From Actinomycetota bacterium (lineage in GTDB: Bacteria; Actinomycetota; Actinomycetes; Nanopelagicales; Nanopelagicaceae): a stretch of DNA of 64,000 nt. Location: NCBI GenBank assembly GCA_010024385.1, contig RGHD01000001.1:39440-103439 (forward strand). The letters are read 5' to 3'. Shown here piece by piece: positions 31,930 to 42,445 of the stretch. The translations under genes were made by a program, and so were the position numbers. How positions within the stretch are numbered: the first letter of the stretch is position 1; each line of letters starts with the position of its first letter. The notes under the pieces are model-generated. The model was not told where the DNA came from. It saw only the letters and a program-made list of their open reading frames with translations, and did no database searches.

Positions 31930-33317
31930 GCCGTACGGTATATGACCTAATAGGTTTGGCTGCCGGTGTTGCATTTATCCTTGCTCTTAAAGGTTTATCT
32001 CATCCAAAGACTGCACGCCGTGGAAATTTAATCGGTGCTTTTGGTGCAGCGTTGGCAACCTTAGTTGTCTTCTTCTACGCCAACCCTGGTTCATCACTTC
32101 CACTCAACAATTTAGGTTGGATTCTCGGCGCCATGCTGATCGGTCTCGTGATTGGTGTTCCAGCTGCTCGCAAAGTTCAAATGACTCAGATGCCACAACT
32201 TGTGGCTTTATTTAATGGTGTCGGTGGTGGCGCTGCTGCTTTAGTAGCAATCGTTGAGTACCTTCACTTAGGTACCGAAGCAACAACCGCAGACGTTATC
32301 TTCACTGTCTTTACGGTTATCGTAGGTTGCGTTTCATTCAGCGGTTCAATTATTACTTTCTTAAAACTTCAAGAGTTAATGACTACTCGCCCAGTAATAT
32401 TCCCAGCAGGTAGATTCATCATTGCAGCCACCCTGGCTAGCGTTATTGTTGTTGGAGGCTGGGTTGTAACAGCTCTTGGAACCACACCACTTCTCGTTCT
32501 TGCTGGACTGTCACTGCTTTTCGGTGTTCTCTTCGTGCTCCCTGTAGGTGGCGCAGATGTTCCGATTGTTATCTCACTGTTGAACGCTTTCACCGGTTTA
32601 ACTGTGGCAGCAAGTGGCTATGTTCTAGATTCAGTTCTACTCATCATTGCTGGAACATTAGTTGGTGCATCAGGAACAATCCTGACTCGTTTAATGGCAG
32701 AGGCAATGGGACGTTCATTGTTTGGAACTCTCTTTGGTGCATTCACTGCAAAGCCACAGGAAGCATCTGGCTCAGGCGAAGAGCGCCCAGTGCGTTCAGG
32801 TTCACCTGATGACGTTGCTATTTTGCTTAACTATGCACGCCGCGTAGTAATTGTGCCTGGCTTTGGTTTAGCAGTTGCACAGGCTCAGCACACCGTTCGT
32901 GAACTTGCAGACATGATGATTGCTAAGGGAATTGATGTTGCATATGGAATTCACCCGGTAGCTGGTCGCATGCCTGGACATATGAATGTATTGCTCGCAG
33001 AGGCAAATGTTCCATATGAACAACTTGCTGAAATGGATGAAGTGAACCCAACATTTGGCCAAACTGATGTGGCAATTGTTATTGGTGCAAACGATGTTGT
33101 TAATCCAGCTGCACAGACTTCTCCTGGATGCCCAATTTATGGAATGCCTATTTTGGAAGTTAATCAAGCAGCAAACATCATCTTCCTAAAGCGCTCAATG
33201 CGTCCTGGCTTTGCCGGCATTGAGAACGAGCTTCTATATGATCCAAAGACGATGCTCTTGTTTGGTGATGCCAAATCCTCACTTACTAAGGTTGTTTCAG
33301 CACTCAAGGCACTTTAA
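31926..33317 (+). CDS. pntB: NAD(P) transhydrogenase subunit beta
   Basis: YGIHPVAGRMPGHMNVLLAEANVPY; GANDVVNPAAQ. Confidence 0.95.
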   Translation: MSRTVYDLIGLAAGVAFILALKGLSHPKTARRGNLIGAFGAALATLVVFFYANPGSSLPLNNLGWILGAMLIGLVIGVPAARKVQMTQMPQLVALFNGVGGGAAALVAIVEYLHLGTEATTADVIFTVFTVIVGCVSFSGSIITFLKLQELMTTRPVIFPAGRFIIAATLASVIVVGGWVVTALGTTPLLVLAGLSLLFGVLFVLPVGGADVPIVISLLNAFTGLTVAASGYVLDSVLLIIAGTLVGASGTILTRLMAEAMGRSLFGTLFGAFTAKPQEASGSGEERPVRSGSPDDVAILLNYARRVVIVPGFGLAVAQAQHTVRELADMMIAKGIDVAYGIHPVAGRMPGHMNVLLAEANVPYEQLAEMDEVNPTFGQTDVAIVIGANDVVNPAAQTSPGCPIYGMPILEVNQAANIIFLKRSMRPGFAGIENELLYDPKTMLLFGDAKSSLTKVVSALKAL

Positions 33318-33377
33318 CTTCAAGTTGCAAGTGGTTGAATGTTCAACTAACCTTGATTTTAACAAAGGAGAGTTGAG

Positions 33378-34445
33378 ATGCCTGCTGTTAGCGTTAGCGA
33401 TATAACAGTTCTACCCCGCGTGAGTGAAGTACCTAATGCACGCGCCCGCACAGTAAAGAGCATCACTACCGCACCTCAAGGTTTTGAGGGCGAAGGTTTT
33501 CCTGTTCGTCGTGCATTTGCCGGTGTTGATTTAGCTGAACTCGATCCATTTATTCACTTGGATCAAATGGGTGAAGTGGAATACGCACCTGGTGAACCAA
33601 AGGGAACTCCTTGGCATCCACATCGTGGTTTTGAAACGGTCACTTACATTATTGATGGAATTTTCGACCACCAAGATAACAATGGTGGTGGTGGAAGAAT
33701 TTCAAACGGTGACACACAGTGGATGACTGCAGGTGCTGGAATCCTGCATATTGAAACTCCCCCAGAAAGTTTAGTGATGAGTGGTGGTTTATTTCATGGT
33801 TTCCAACTCTGGGTAAATCTGCCTGCTGTTAAAAAATGGTCACCTCCTGCTTATCAAGATGTTCGCGCAAAAGATGTCGCATTGCTTTCAACTAGCGATG
33901 GTGGATCACTAATTCGCATTATTGCAGGTGAAATAGACGGACATGTAGGACCAGGAACAACGCAAACTCCAATTACTTTAATTCACGCAACTATTGCAGC
34001 CGGTGCCGAACTTCGTTTGCCATGGCGACGTGATTACAACGCACTTGTATACACAATGGCTGGACATGGTTTTGTTGGCGATGAAGGACGCCCCGTTCAC
34101 ACAGGTCAATTAACAGTTTTTGGTGAAGGTGACACAATTGTTGTTCGCGCAGCAAATAATCAGGAATCTCGCTCTCCAGAGATGGAACTTTTCATTTTGG
34201 GCGGAGCACCGATCAAGGAGCCCGTTGCTTGGATGGGACCATTCGTAATGAATACAAAGCGAGAGGTTCTCCAAGCTTTTGAAGATTTCCAAAAAGGATT
34301 ACTCGGTTCAATTCCTGCAAACTATAAAGAGGATGCAAAGAAGCCCCTGAATCGAAGTGGAGCAGGATCAAAGTTGGGCGATGATTCAAAGCCGGCCGAT
34401 GTTTTAGATGTGCACGGAGCGCCAAGGGATCTACAACAGGGTTGA
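33378..34445 (+). CDS. pirin family protein
   Basis: DPFIHLDQMG, PHRGFETVTYIIDG..HQDNNG, WMTAGAGILHIE. Confidence 0.93.
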   Translation: MPAVSVSDITVLPRVSEVPNARARTVKSITTAPQGFEGEGFPVRRAFAGVDLAELDPFIHLDQMGEVEYAPGEPKGTPWHPHRGFETVTYIIDGIFDHQDNNGGGGRISNGDTQWMTAGAGILHIETPPESLVMSGGLFHGFQLWVNLPAVKKWSPPAYQDVRAKDVALLSTSDGGSLIRIIAGEIDGHVGPGTTQTPITLIHATIAAGAELRLPWRRDYNALVYTMAGHGFVGDEGRPVHTGQLTVFGEGDTIVVRAANNQESRSPEMELFILGGAPIKEPVAWMGPFVMNTKREVLQAFEDFQKGLLGSIPANYKEDAKKPLNRSGAGSKLGDDSKPADVLDVHGAPRDLQQG

Positions 34446-34475
34446 TTGATAAGCCCCACCTGTCATACTTCACAA

Positions 34476-35048
34476 ATGATTTGGTGGCCCACAGAAGTTC
34501 CGACGCTCACGCACGGTCTGATCACATTGCGTGCGCCACAAGAATCTGACATACCTGCGATATTTGAAGGCGCTCAAGATCCTCTTATTCCGATCTTTAC
34601 CCGCATCCCCTCTAACTATTCCATGGCCAATGCTGAGTTTTATGTTCGTGAGAGATCTCCAAACGCATTTGCAAACCAAACTGAGCTCCAATTAGCACTT
34701 GAATACGGCATTGGCGATGATGCAAAATTTGCTGGCGCATTTTCCTTTCACAGCATGGATTTACGAGAGCATGTTGGAGAAATAGGTTATTGGCTGTGTG
34801 CACCAATGCGTGGCAAAGGAATTGGATCGAGCGCAGCTAAGTTACTGAGTCACTTTGGCTTTGAGAGCATTGGCTTTGAGCGTATTGAAGCAGTTGTTAA
34901 TGTGGAAAATATCGCTTCACGTAAGCTGCTTGAGAAATCTGGGTATAGCCTAGAAGGCATCATGCGAAAGAAATCTCGTAAAGAAGATGGAACTCAGATA
35001 GATATGGCTCTATATGCAGCCACACGAGAGGATTGGCAGGGGCTCTAA
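34476..35048 (+). CDS. GNAT family N-acetyltransferase (RimJ/RimL-like)
   Basis: EIGYWLCAPMRGKGIGSSAAKLL...VNVENIASRKLLEKSGYSLEG. Confidence 0.9.
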   Translation: MIWWPTEVPTLTHGLITLRAPQESDIPAIFEGAQDPLIPIFTRIPSNYSMANAEFYVRERSPNAFANQTELQLALEYGIGDDAKFAGAFSFHSMDLREHVGEIGYWLCAPMRGKGIGSSAAKLLSHFGFESIGFERIEAVVNVENIASRKLLEKSGYSLEGIMRKKSRKEDGTQIDMALYAATREDWQGL

Positions 35049-35396
35049 ATGGAAAGTCTGGCATTAATTGTTGCGATTCTCTTCTTCCTTGCAATTTTCT
35101 GTGGTCCAATAGCAATACTAATTACCAAGATTAAGACACATTCTCTAGTGACTTTATTCTTCAAGCGAATTTTTCATGGAGTCTTTATTACCTTAGGCAC
35201 TTTAGTTGGAGCTCAATGGCTATTAGTACCAGGACTTCCGATAGCACCGCGACTATTTGGAATCACTTCTCTTTGCACGTGCTACATCGCAACTAGAAAT
35301 GAATACTTCCCTACTTTTAAAATTTTAAGCCGACTAGGAATTAAAACTGGCAGAAGTGATGGAAAAGATGGACATGGCCCAGAGGGTCAACATTAA
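35049..35396 (+). CDS. small membrane protein, unknown
   Basis: ORF directly abutting the GNAT gene; two or three hydrophobic segments. Confidence 0.6.
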   Translation: MESLALIVAILFFLAIFCGPIAILITKIKTHSLVTLFFKRIFHGVFITLGTLVGAQWLLVPGLPIAPRLFGITSLCTCYIATRNEYFPTFKILSRLGIKTGRSDGKDGHGPEGQH

Positions 35397-35403
35397 ATAA
35401 ACA

Positions 35404-35773
35404 TGGTGGAGGTGCCGGGAATCGAACCCGGGTCCTTCGGTGCAAAAACAGGGCTTCTACGGGCGTAGTGTGATTATCGCTTTCTCAGTCCCGAAGTTTC
35501 TCCACACGACTCTTCGACGAACTCAGTTGCAAAACTGTTCTCCATCGTTGTTTGCAACACCAACGAAGTGAAAAGCCCTCTAGCGACGCTAGGTTCCAGG
35601 TCGAGAGCGGCACCTGGGCTAACGGCTTCGAAATGCTTATGCAGCGAGTTCGAAAGCTTGCTGATTAGTGTCAGCAGTTATTTTTTGCACGGATTATTGG
35701 TTTACGAGATCATTCCGGCTTCCTCGGCCCGCTTCCCCTGCCTCAACATCCAAAGTCGAGACCGTTCACCCCC
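35404..35773 (-). ncRNA. ssrA: tmRNA; predicted tag ADTNQQAFELAA
   Basis: 5' GGGGGTGAACGGTCTCGACTTTGG, 3' GGTTCGATTCCCGGCACCTCCACCA with encoded CCA; tag ORF 35637-35675; upstream of smpB. Confidence 0.95.
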
Positions 35774-35938
35774 AAGTTTAAAACTTGAAAGAAAAGAAAC
35801 GTATAACTTTCATCGCTATGTAATTGTCAAAGTAATTCTCATTACTTACCGTCGCTAAATCACACCCAAAATTGGGCGAACAAGGCGGCGGTGGAATAAG
35901 TGTAAGACATAAAACGGGCAAGCCATAATCGAGGAAAA

Positions 35939-36442
35939 CTAGTCTTCGTAACGCTTAGATGCGCGCCCGCTCTTTCCTGATGAACCTCTAGAAACTACGC
36001 GTGCAACTTCGCGATCTGCCTCACGAGCCTTAAGGGCTTCGCGCTTATCGTGGGTTTTTTTGCCACGAGCAACTGCAATTTCAATCTTTGCTTTTCCATC
36101 TTTGAAATAAAGTGAGAGTGGAACCAACGTAGTACCCGAATCCTTAAGCTTTCCAATCAACTTGTTGAGTTCGTTTTTATGAACAAGAAGTTTGCGATCA
36201 CGACGCGGGGTGTGATTGGTCCATGTGCCTTCGGTGTATTCAGGGATATGAACACCACTGAGCCAGAGTTCACCATCATTGATCATGGCAAATCCATCGA
36301 TGAGGGATGCTCGACCGAGTCGTAGTGATTTAACTTCTGTGCCTGTTAAAACCATTCCACATTCAAAAACTTCCTCGATTGAATAATCGTGGTGTGCCTT
36401 CTTGTTTTGGGCAATAACTTTGCGGCCAATTTCTTTAACCAT
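35939..36442 (-). CDS. smpB: SsrA-binding protein SmpB
   Basis: [48 protein letters not shown]. Confidence 0.95.
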   Translation of the reverse strand: MVKEIGRKVIAQNKKAHHDYSIEEVFECGMVLTGTEVKSLRLGRASLIDGFAMINDGELWLSGVHIPEYTEGTWTNHTPRRDRKLLVHKNELNKLIGKLKDSGTTLVPLSLYFKDGKAKIEIAVARGKKTHDKREALKAREADREVARVVSRGSSGKSGRASKRYED

Positions 36443-36518
36443 AACCGCATCACCGCCCTTTCCTAATTGTTTGCGTTAAAGGATTACACGGGCAATTCTC
36501 TCACTAGATGCGCAAGCT

Positions 36519-37421
36519 TTAGACCTTTAAGTAGCGGCGAAGCGTGACTACTGATGCAACGGTTGATACAAATAGGCCCGTTGCCAGTAAATACGCTGAA
36601 GCGACCCACACTTCTCCCCAACCGAAGAAATTAGTAAAGGATAATAGCGGGGCGACTTTGGAATCGATAACGCTCTTTAGGCCCGCGAGTAATCCTGTTG
36701 CAAGTCCCCAACCCACGATTGCCGAAATTATTCCTTCAAGAAGAAATGGCAACTGAATCGACCACGAAGATGCACCGACAAGTTTCATCACACCAGTTTC
36801 ACGCCGGCGGTTAAAGGCTGCAATTCGAAGAGTATTACTAATCAACAATGCAGCTGTAAGTACAGAAGCCAGACCGACTAGTAGTGCACCATTTCTTAGT
36901 ACTCCCAATAACTTAAAGAACTTTTCCAAAATACTGCGCTGATCTTGAACTACATCCACCCCGGGGCGACCAGAGAATGCGCTGACAATAACTGCAAACT
37001 GTGTTGGATCTTTTAATTTAACCCTAAATGACTCGGGTAGTTGATCTGCAGTCACATTCGCTGCAATTGCTGAATCTTTGAAGCGCTCCTGGAAACGATT
37101 AAATGCCTCTGATTGAGATTCATAAAAGACGCTTTCGACTGCCGGCATTGACTGAAGATCTTGCTGGATTTGCAGGCGTTGTTCTGATGTAACTACACCG
37201 CCAGAACATGATGGAGATTCAGAGAGTGAACCACACAAGAAAACAGATACTTCAATCTTGTCATACCAATAATCCTTCATTGCACCAACTTGTGCATTTG
37301 AAAGCAAACCAATTCCAAGCAATGAGAGTGAAATAGCTGTTGTGACAATCACGGCAAAAGTCATCGTCATATTTCGACGTAGGCCAATACCAACTTCGCT
37401 TAGTAGAAACCGTGTGCGCAT
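36519..37421 (-). CDS. ftsX: cell division protein FtsX
   Basis: FtsX-like membrane protein downstream of ftsE; MRTRFLLSEVGIGLRRNMTMTFAVI. Confidence 0.94.
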   Translation of the reverse strand: MRTRFLLSEVGIGLRRNMTMTFAVIVTTAISLSLLGIGLLSNAQVGAMKDYWYDKIEVSVFLCGSLSESPSCSGGVVTSEQRLQIQQDLQSMPAVESVFYESQSEAFNRFQERFKDSAIAANVTADQLPESFRVKLKDPTQFAVIVSAFSGRPGVDVVQDQRSILEKFFKLLGVLRNGALLVGLASVLTAALLISNTLRIAAFNRRRETGVMKLVGASSWSIQLPFLLEGIISAIVGWGLATGLLAGLKSVIDSKVAPLLSFTNFFGWGEVWVASAYLLATGLFVSTVASVVTLRRYLKV

Positions 37422-37431
37422 GTTGTGCCCC

Positions 37432-38121
37432 TTATCCCGTGTATCCATAGACACCGCGAACTTGGTCGCGGATGACGTGGCCTAAATCAAGTTCAATAAC
37501 ACGCTTACGCATCTGATCCACAATTCCTGCATCATGCGTTGCCATCAAAACAGTTGTTCCTTCACGGTTAATGCGATCCAGAAGTTTCATAATTCCAACA
37601 GATGTAGCTGGATCTAAGTTTCCAGTTGGCTCATCGGCAATCAAAATGGGTGGACGGCTGACATAGGCACGTGCAATTGCCACGCGCTGTTGCTCACCAC
37701 CAGAGATTTCTGATGGCAAACGATCACCCTTATCTTCAAGTCCTACAAGCTCTAGGACTTCAGGAACTTCGCGGTTAATCTCTTTTTGGGAATAACCAAG
37801 AACATGAAGAGCAAATGCCACATTCTCTGTAATTGTCTTATTTGGAAGCAAACGAAAATCTTGGAAAACTGTACCAACTTGGCGGCGAAGCTCAGGCACT
37901 TTGTGTGTTGCAAGAGTTCCTAAATCTTTTCCGGCGACATGGATTACTCCAGCTGTAGGGCGCTCTTCACGCAAAATCAATCGCAGAAAGGTAGATTTAC
38001 CAGATCCAGAAAGACCCACAAGGAAAACAAACTCACCTTTAACAATTTCAAGATTTACTGAATCAAGTGCTGGACGTTCTTGCCCTGGGTAGATCTTTGT
38101 GACGTTCTCAAAGCGAATCAT
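37432..38121 (-). CDS. ftsE: cell division ATP-binding protein FtsE
   Basis: [45 protein letters not shown]. Confidence 0.95.
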   Translation of the reverse strand: MIRFENVTKIYPGQERPALDSVNLEIVKGEFVFLVGLSGSGKSTFLRLILREERPTAGVIHVAGKDLGTLATHKVPELRRQVGTVFQDFRLLPNKTITENVAFALHVLGYSQKEINREVPEVLELVGLEDKGDRLPSEISGGEQQRVAIARAYVSRPPILIADEPTGNLDPATSVGIMKLLDRINREGTTVLMATHDAGIVDQMRKRVIELDLGHVIRDQVRGVYGYTG

Positions 38122-38269
38122 CTATTTCTCCCATTGCATCTGCGGCGCGGATATCGGGAAATCCGCTGTCGGCCTAATGCATAGTTTATGGAAAACCGAG
38201 CCAAATGCCGGTATGTAACGCGCATATGAGCCTGTGAAAAAAATGTGATTTATGCTTTAGGCAAGGAAA

Positions 38270-39370
38270 TTACGAACTTCTGCGCCACCTAATACCGGCC
38301 TCGATAAATTCATCGATTTCACCGTTGAGAACCGCAGAGGTGTTTCCAGTTTCATAATCAGTACGTAAATCCTTCACCATTTGATATGGCGCTAGAACAT
38401 ATGATCGCATTTGATTTCCCCATGAACCAGAGTTATCGCCTTTGAGGGCGTTAATTTTTGCCTGTTCTTCTTGACGTCGACGTTCCAATAACTTCGATTG
38501 CAAAACCGCCATGGCCGTTGCCTTATTTTGAATTTGGGAGCGCTCGTTCTGGCAAGAAACAACAATGCCTGTTGGGATGTGAGTTAATCGAACTGCTGAG
38601 TCAGTGGTGTTCACACCTTGCCCACCTGGACCAGATGAACGATAAACATCCACCCGTACTTCTTTTTCATCAATTTCAACATGATCACTTTGATCTACTA
38701 CAGGCACAACTTCAACTCCAGCAAATGAAGTGTGGCGACGACTTTGACTATCAAAAGGTGAAATGCGAACTAAGCGATGTGTACCTTGCTCCACAGATAA
38801 AGTTCCATAGGCATATGGGGCACTGACTCTAAAAGTGGTTGACTTAATACCTGCTTCTTCAGCATAAGAAGTTTCTAGAACGTCAACTTTAAAGTTATGA
38901 CGTTCGCAGTAGCGTAAATACATACGCATAATCATTTCGGCCCAGTCTGCTGCCTCAACACCGCCAGCTTCTGAACGAATAGTTATGAGTGCATCACGAT
39001 CATCATATTCACCGTTGAGAAGAGTTTGAACTTCTAATTCACCAATAGATTTCTTGACTGCATCTAACTCTTTTTCAGCATCTTGCACTCCAGAACCATC
39101 TGGTTCACTAGCCGCCAACTCAAAGAGTATAGGTAGATCCTCAACTCGCTGGCGAAGACCAGATAGCTTGGCAATCTCTGATTGCACGCGTGATAGGCGA
39201 CTCGTAATCTTTTGCGCATTTTCTGGGTCATCCCACAAATTGGGTACTCCAGCCTCTTCCTCTAGCTCTGCAGCTTGTTTGCGAAGTTTCGGCAGGTCTA
39301 AAACCTTTTCGATTGAAACAAGGGTCGCGTCAATTTCATTGATCTCTAATTGATATTCGCGCGCTGCCAT
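38270..39370 (-). CDS. prfB: peptide chain release factor 2
   Basis: [46 protein letters not shown]2-type C-terminus. Confidence 0.94.
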   Translation of the reverse strand: MAAREYQLEINEIDATLVSIEKVLDLPKLRKQAAELEEEAGVPNLWDDPENAQKITSRLSRVQSEIAKLSGLRQRVEDLPILFELAASEPDGSGVQDAEKELDAVKKSIGELEVQTLLNGEYDDRDALITIRSEAGGVEAADWAEMIMRMYLRYCERHNFKVDVLETSYAEEAGIKSTTFRVSAPYAYGTLSVEQGTHRLVRISPFDSQSRRHTSFAGVEVVPVVDQSDHVEIDEKEVRVDVYRSSGPGGQGVNTTDSAVRLTHIPTGIVVSCQNERSQIQNKATAMAVLQSKLLERRRQEEQAKINALKGDNSGSWGNQMRSYVLAPYQMVKDLRTDYETGNTSAVLNGEIDEFIEAGIRWRRSS

Positions 39371-39423
39371 AGCGCAAGGATAGCGGAGAGCGAGTTAATG
39401 AATAACCGATGCCGCAATGGTGG

Positions 39424-39969
39424 TCAATGTAGGCGGACTCCAAACATATAGAACCCTTCTTGTACTTGATTTGTACTAGCGGCATTGGCATGCAAACTAG
39501 CTGAGCTTTGGGATGTAAATGGCACAGTAAATGGAAATTTCACAGTGGTGTAGGTAGATATCTCAACTGAAGTTCCATCACATATGAAATCTGTCAGCAC
39601 AATACCTTGTAGTTCTTGCCGTTTCATCGAAGAATCATCCGTGCTCCAATTGTGTAGTTCCAACATCACGTCAACAACCGCTTGATTGCAATCAATTGGA
39701 ATTGCGGGATGCTCACGCTTGTTAATGAGCGCAAGAGGAGTGGTTGCGATTGTGCCTTTTCCTCTGTAGTAAGAAGCGCGATCTAGTGTGTGAACCCCTC
39801 GCATAGCAGCAGATTCTGTGGCTTGTATAAGTGAGCGCTTTGCAACCATCACAGTTGCAATATCAGTCATAACCATCAAACTTGCAACGGTTATAACAAA
39901 TAATCCAATAATCACGACACTTAATGAGCCCTGATCATTTTTTAACTTTAATAGCCATTTCACTTCCAT
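39424..39969 (-). CDS. TadE/TadG-like pilus-assembly (pseudopilin-like) protein
   Basis: KNDQGSLSVVIIGLFVITVASLMVMTDIA N-terminal TM typical of Tad minor pilins. Confidence 0.7.
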   Translation of the reverse strand: MEVKWLLKLKNDQGSLSVVIIGLFVITVASLMVMTDIATVMVAKRSLIQATESAAMRGVHTLDRASYYRGKGTIATTPLALINKREHPAIPIDCNQAVVDVMLELHNWSTDDSSMKRQELQGIVLTDFICDGTSVEISTYTTVKFPFTVPFTSQSSASLHANAASTNQVQEGFYMFGVRLH

Positions 39970-40364
39970 GGGCTGATGTTTTCCTGTGCAGAAGCTTTAA
40001 TGTTGCGATGTGAATTGGCATCAATGTAAGAAATGGTTAAACGAATCCGACTATTAGCTGATAGGCAAGGTAATCGTGAGCATTCGTAGTTCACATCTAT
40101 TGTGTTGATTTCACTTGATTTAAGACCTAAATTTTGTGCAATCAGAAGGATTGCCTGTTCAGAAACTACACGGCCAGAATGATCACTATCACTTGCGGCG
40201 TATGCACGAACACCTTCACGTGCCATCACTCGAACAATGGACTCGTTTGAGCTCACGGAGGCAAAGCTATTGAGATAAATGAATATTGGAATAAAGAGTG
40301 GAATAGCCAGTGCGACAAACTCAACAATGGCACTCCCGCTTTCATCCCGCAATTTTGAAATCAA
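39960..40364 (-). CDS. TadE-like protein
   Basis: RDESGSAIVEFVALAIPLFIPIFIYLNSFA. Confidence 0.8.
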   Translation of the reverse strand: MISKLRDESGSAIVEFVALAIPLFIPIFIYLNSFASVSSNESIVRVMAREGVRAYAASDSDHSGRVVSEQAILLIAQNLGLKSSEINTIDVNYECSRLPCLSANSRIRLTISYIDANSHRNIKASAQENISPWK

Positions 40365-40738
40365 TTAAGGTTCTCCATTACCGCCGCTCCAAAAACCTCA
40401 ACAACTGAATTACCGCCAAGGAGTGCAACTAAACCCGGAACTAACTGAGGTAATGAATGCCGCCTACGTGTAATTAAAAGCTTCATATGGGTAAAAGAAT
40501 CTGGAGAATTCAATTCGATGACCCGATCCGAACTAGTGAGCGCTCCACTTATAGCTCTGCTTGAGGCATCACTTTGAGCCAGTGAGAAATCGCTGTTGCG
40601 AAGATTGGTTGCAACTATGAGTTCAACTGCAATAAGAAATAGAAAGATTAGAGGAATGAGAACAAGTGAGCTTTCAACATTGCCACGCTCCTGTCGAAGT
40701 TTATCCAGGAAGTTTTGATGAATAGCTCGTGCATTCAC
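40361..40738 (-). CDS. TadE-like protein
   Basis: RQERGNVESSLVLIPLIFLFLIAVELIVATNL; GTG start at 40738 just after the pilin stop preferred over the longer overlapping ORF. Confidence 0.7.
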   Translation of the reverse strand: MNARAIHQNFLDKLRQERGNVESSLVLIPLIFLFLIAVELIVATNLRNSDFSLAQSDASSRAISGALTSSDRVIELNSPDSFTHMKLLITRRRHSLPQLVPGLVALLGGNSVVEVFGAAVMENLN

Positions 40739-40740
40739 TG

Positions 40741-40974
40741 TTATCGAATCCCATTCATGGCATCGAGTGAGTTCTTTAGAATTGCACTTAAACGTGGTGC
40801 AGCTATAGTCCAGATTGCAGTGACTAGCCCAGTAGTCATGAGGACGACTAACACCCATCCAGGAACATCTCCTTTTTCATCTTTTAACCGTCTATAGAAG
40901 TTCTTATGGGTCTTAATGAGGTAATCACGCAGAACTAGCTCTGCATCAACCATTGATTTCATTAATGTATTCAT
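40741..40974 (-). CDS. Flp/Fap-type pilin-like small protein
   Basis: KDEKGDVPGWVLVVLMTTGLVTAIWTIAAPRLSAILKNSL: basic leader, Gly cleavage site, single TM. Confidence 0.7.
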   Translation of the reverse strand: MNTLMKSMVDAELVLRDYLIKTHKNFYRRLKDEKGDVPGWVLVVLMTTGLVTAIWTIAAPRLSAILKNSLDAMNGIR

Positions 40975-41085
40975 GTGTTTCTCTTTTCCGCTGAGTAGTG
41001 TGTGAAATTCGAGCGAAGCTCACTATTGTTCTAACTTTGTTTTCTAAAGTTTCTAGCTAATTCGGCTGTGCACAACTGCAACTGA

Positions 41086-42246
41086 CTAGATAAGTAGGTC
41101 TGGACTTGTCCACAAACATTCGCACTCTGGATGCTGCGGGAAGTGTTGTAACTGGGGATTGAGGGCATCGAGAAAATCCACAATCAGCTGGGCTGCTTGG
41201 AGTTCACTTTTACCTGTATCAATAAATTTCAGAGCTGCGTGGGCTGCTAGAGCTGCAACTTGGTGGGCAACTGCAATCGGAAGTTCATCACTTGTTCCAA
41301 TCGGAATGGATAGCTCTGCAACACCTATGCGATCAGCTTCGATGAGTGATAGACAGCGCCGGCATGGAGTGCTGCCAGGTTGAACAAAGGGCCCAACAGT
41401 TGCGGTGTGGCCAGGGGCTCTACCTATAAATAAGTGATCGTGACCATCGCGCAAAAGGTGCTCTACATACTGTGAATCAAAGCTGCCACATATGATGCGC
41501 AAGTTCTTTTCTGGAAGAACTGGCTTTGGTGCTCCTCGTTGAGCAAGAGCAAAAGTTGATGCCACAGGAAAGAGTGACCATTCGCGGGCAAGTTCTTCAA
41601 TCCGATTTTTGTAGTTAAGCCCTAAGTCCGTTGTCCGCAATGATCCTGAGCCTAAATCACTATCCACCACAGTTGGATGCTTGTATGAAGCAGAGAGAGA
41701 AATTCGTGTGTTTGTTACACCACTTGCTAAAAGAATTGAGAAAAGTAAAGTCGCAGTTCGTGAATTGCCAATAATCTCGACTCCAAAGTTTTGGCGCGCA
41801 GTCATGATATCCACTCCACCATCTCTGACACCTTGTAGCCATGTTGCTTGACTTAACTCTGGTGCTAGACGTTTTTGTAATTGGCTATAGGCCGCATCAT
41901 TGCTTTGGTCCTGTGTATGAGCTGCTCGGGATTGAATTGTCGATTGAAATCTATTATTGAGCTTTATCGTTTTTCTCTGGGTATCAAGAAAGTTTGCCGC
42001 TAGTAATTGATCAATAATGGATTGGATTGTCGTAATCGAAATTCCCAATTTTTCTGAGATTTCATCACAACTTAAGATTCCGGTGAACTGTTCAATAATT
42101 GATCTAGCCCCAGAGTGGTTTATGGCAACCCCATGAGATGAAGTTGCCATGGTGATGGAGCTTTCCTGTGTCGAATTCATTGTGCTGATAAAGACCCCGT
42201 TTTTTAATCGGGGGAAAATTGGGGCTGTGATGGATGATCTGGTCAT
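41086..42246 (-). CDS. orphan E1/ThiF-like protein with N-terminal PqqD/winged-helix-like region (TOMM leader-binding type)
   Basis: GPFVQPGSTPCRRCLSLIEADR plus C-terminal HPECECLW; N-terminal ISEKLGISITTIQSIIDQLLAANFLD. Confidence 0.7.
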   Translation of the reverse strand: MTRSSITAPIFPRLKNGVFISTMNSTQESSITMATSSHGVAINHSGARSIIEQFTGILSCDEISEKLGISITTIQSIIDQLLAANFLDTQRKTIKLNNRFQSTIQSRAAHTQDQSNDAAYSQLQKRLAPELSQATWLQGVRDGGVDIMTARQNFGVEIIGNSRTATLLFSILLASGVTNTRISLSASYKHPTVVDSDLGSGSLRTTDLGLNYKNRIEELAREWSLFPVASTFALAQRGAPKPVLPEKNLRIICGSFDSQYVEHLLRDGHDHLFIGRAPGHTATVGPFVQPGSTPCRRCLSLIEADRIGVAELSIPIGTSDELPIAVAHQVAALAAHAALKFIDTGKSELQAAQLIVDFLDALNPQLQHFPQHPECECLWTSPDLLI

Positions 42247-42366
42247 GGGGCAAGAGTTGCTATCACCAAGGCCTCACGTTTTCACATTTTCAAAACCTGT
42301 GGAGTGTCCCTATAAATGATTACTCTGTGAGATGAACCATTACTGGTTGAATAACTTTGGTGGCAC

Positions 42367-42409
42367 AAAGAAACCCCCATAATCACCAAGGAAGATGGGG
42401 GTTTCTTTT
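42367..42409. terminator. hairpin terminator
   Basis: AAGAAACCCCCAT...ATGGGGGTTTCTT. Confidence 0.85.
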
Positions 42410-42445
42410 AACGCTAGACGCTCACAACGTGTGAGCGAAATTTAA

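Noticed and set aside
35640-35690. Alternative tmRNA tag frame GCA AAA AAT AAC TGC TGA
   Set aside because: Hits a stop after five codons; the frame ending ELAA matches tmRNA tag architecture.
35568-35858. 96-aa + strand ORF
   Set aside because: Lies across the tmRNA gene.
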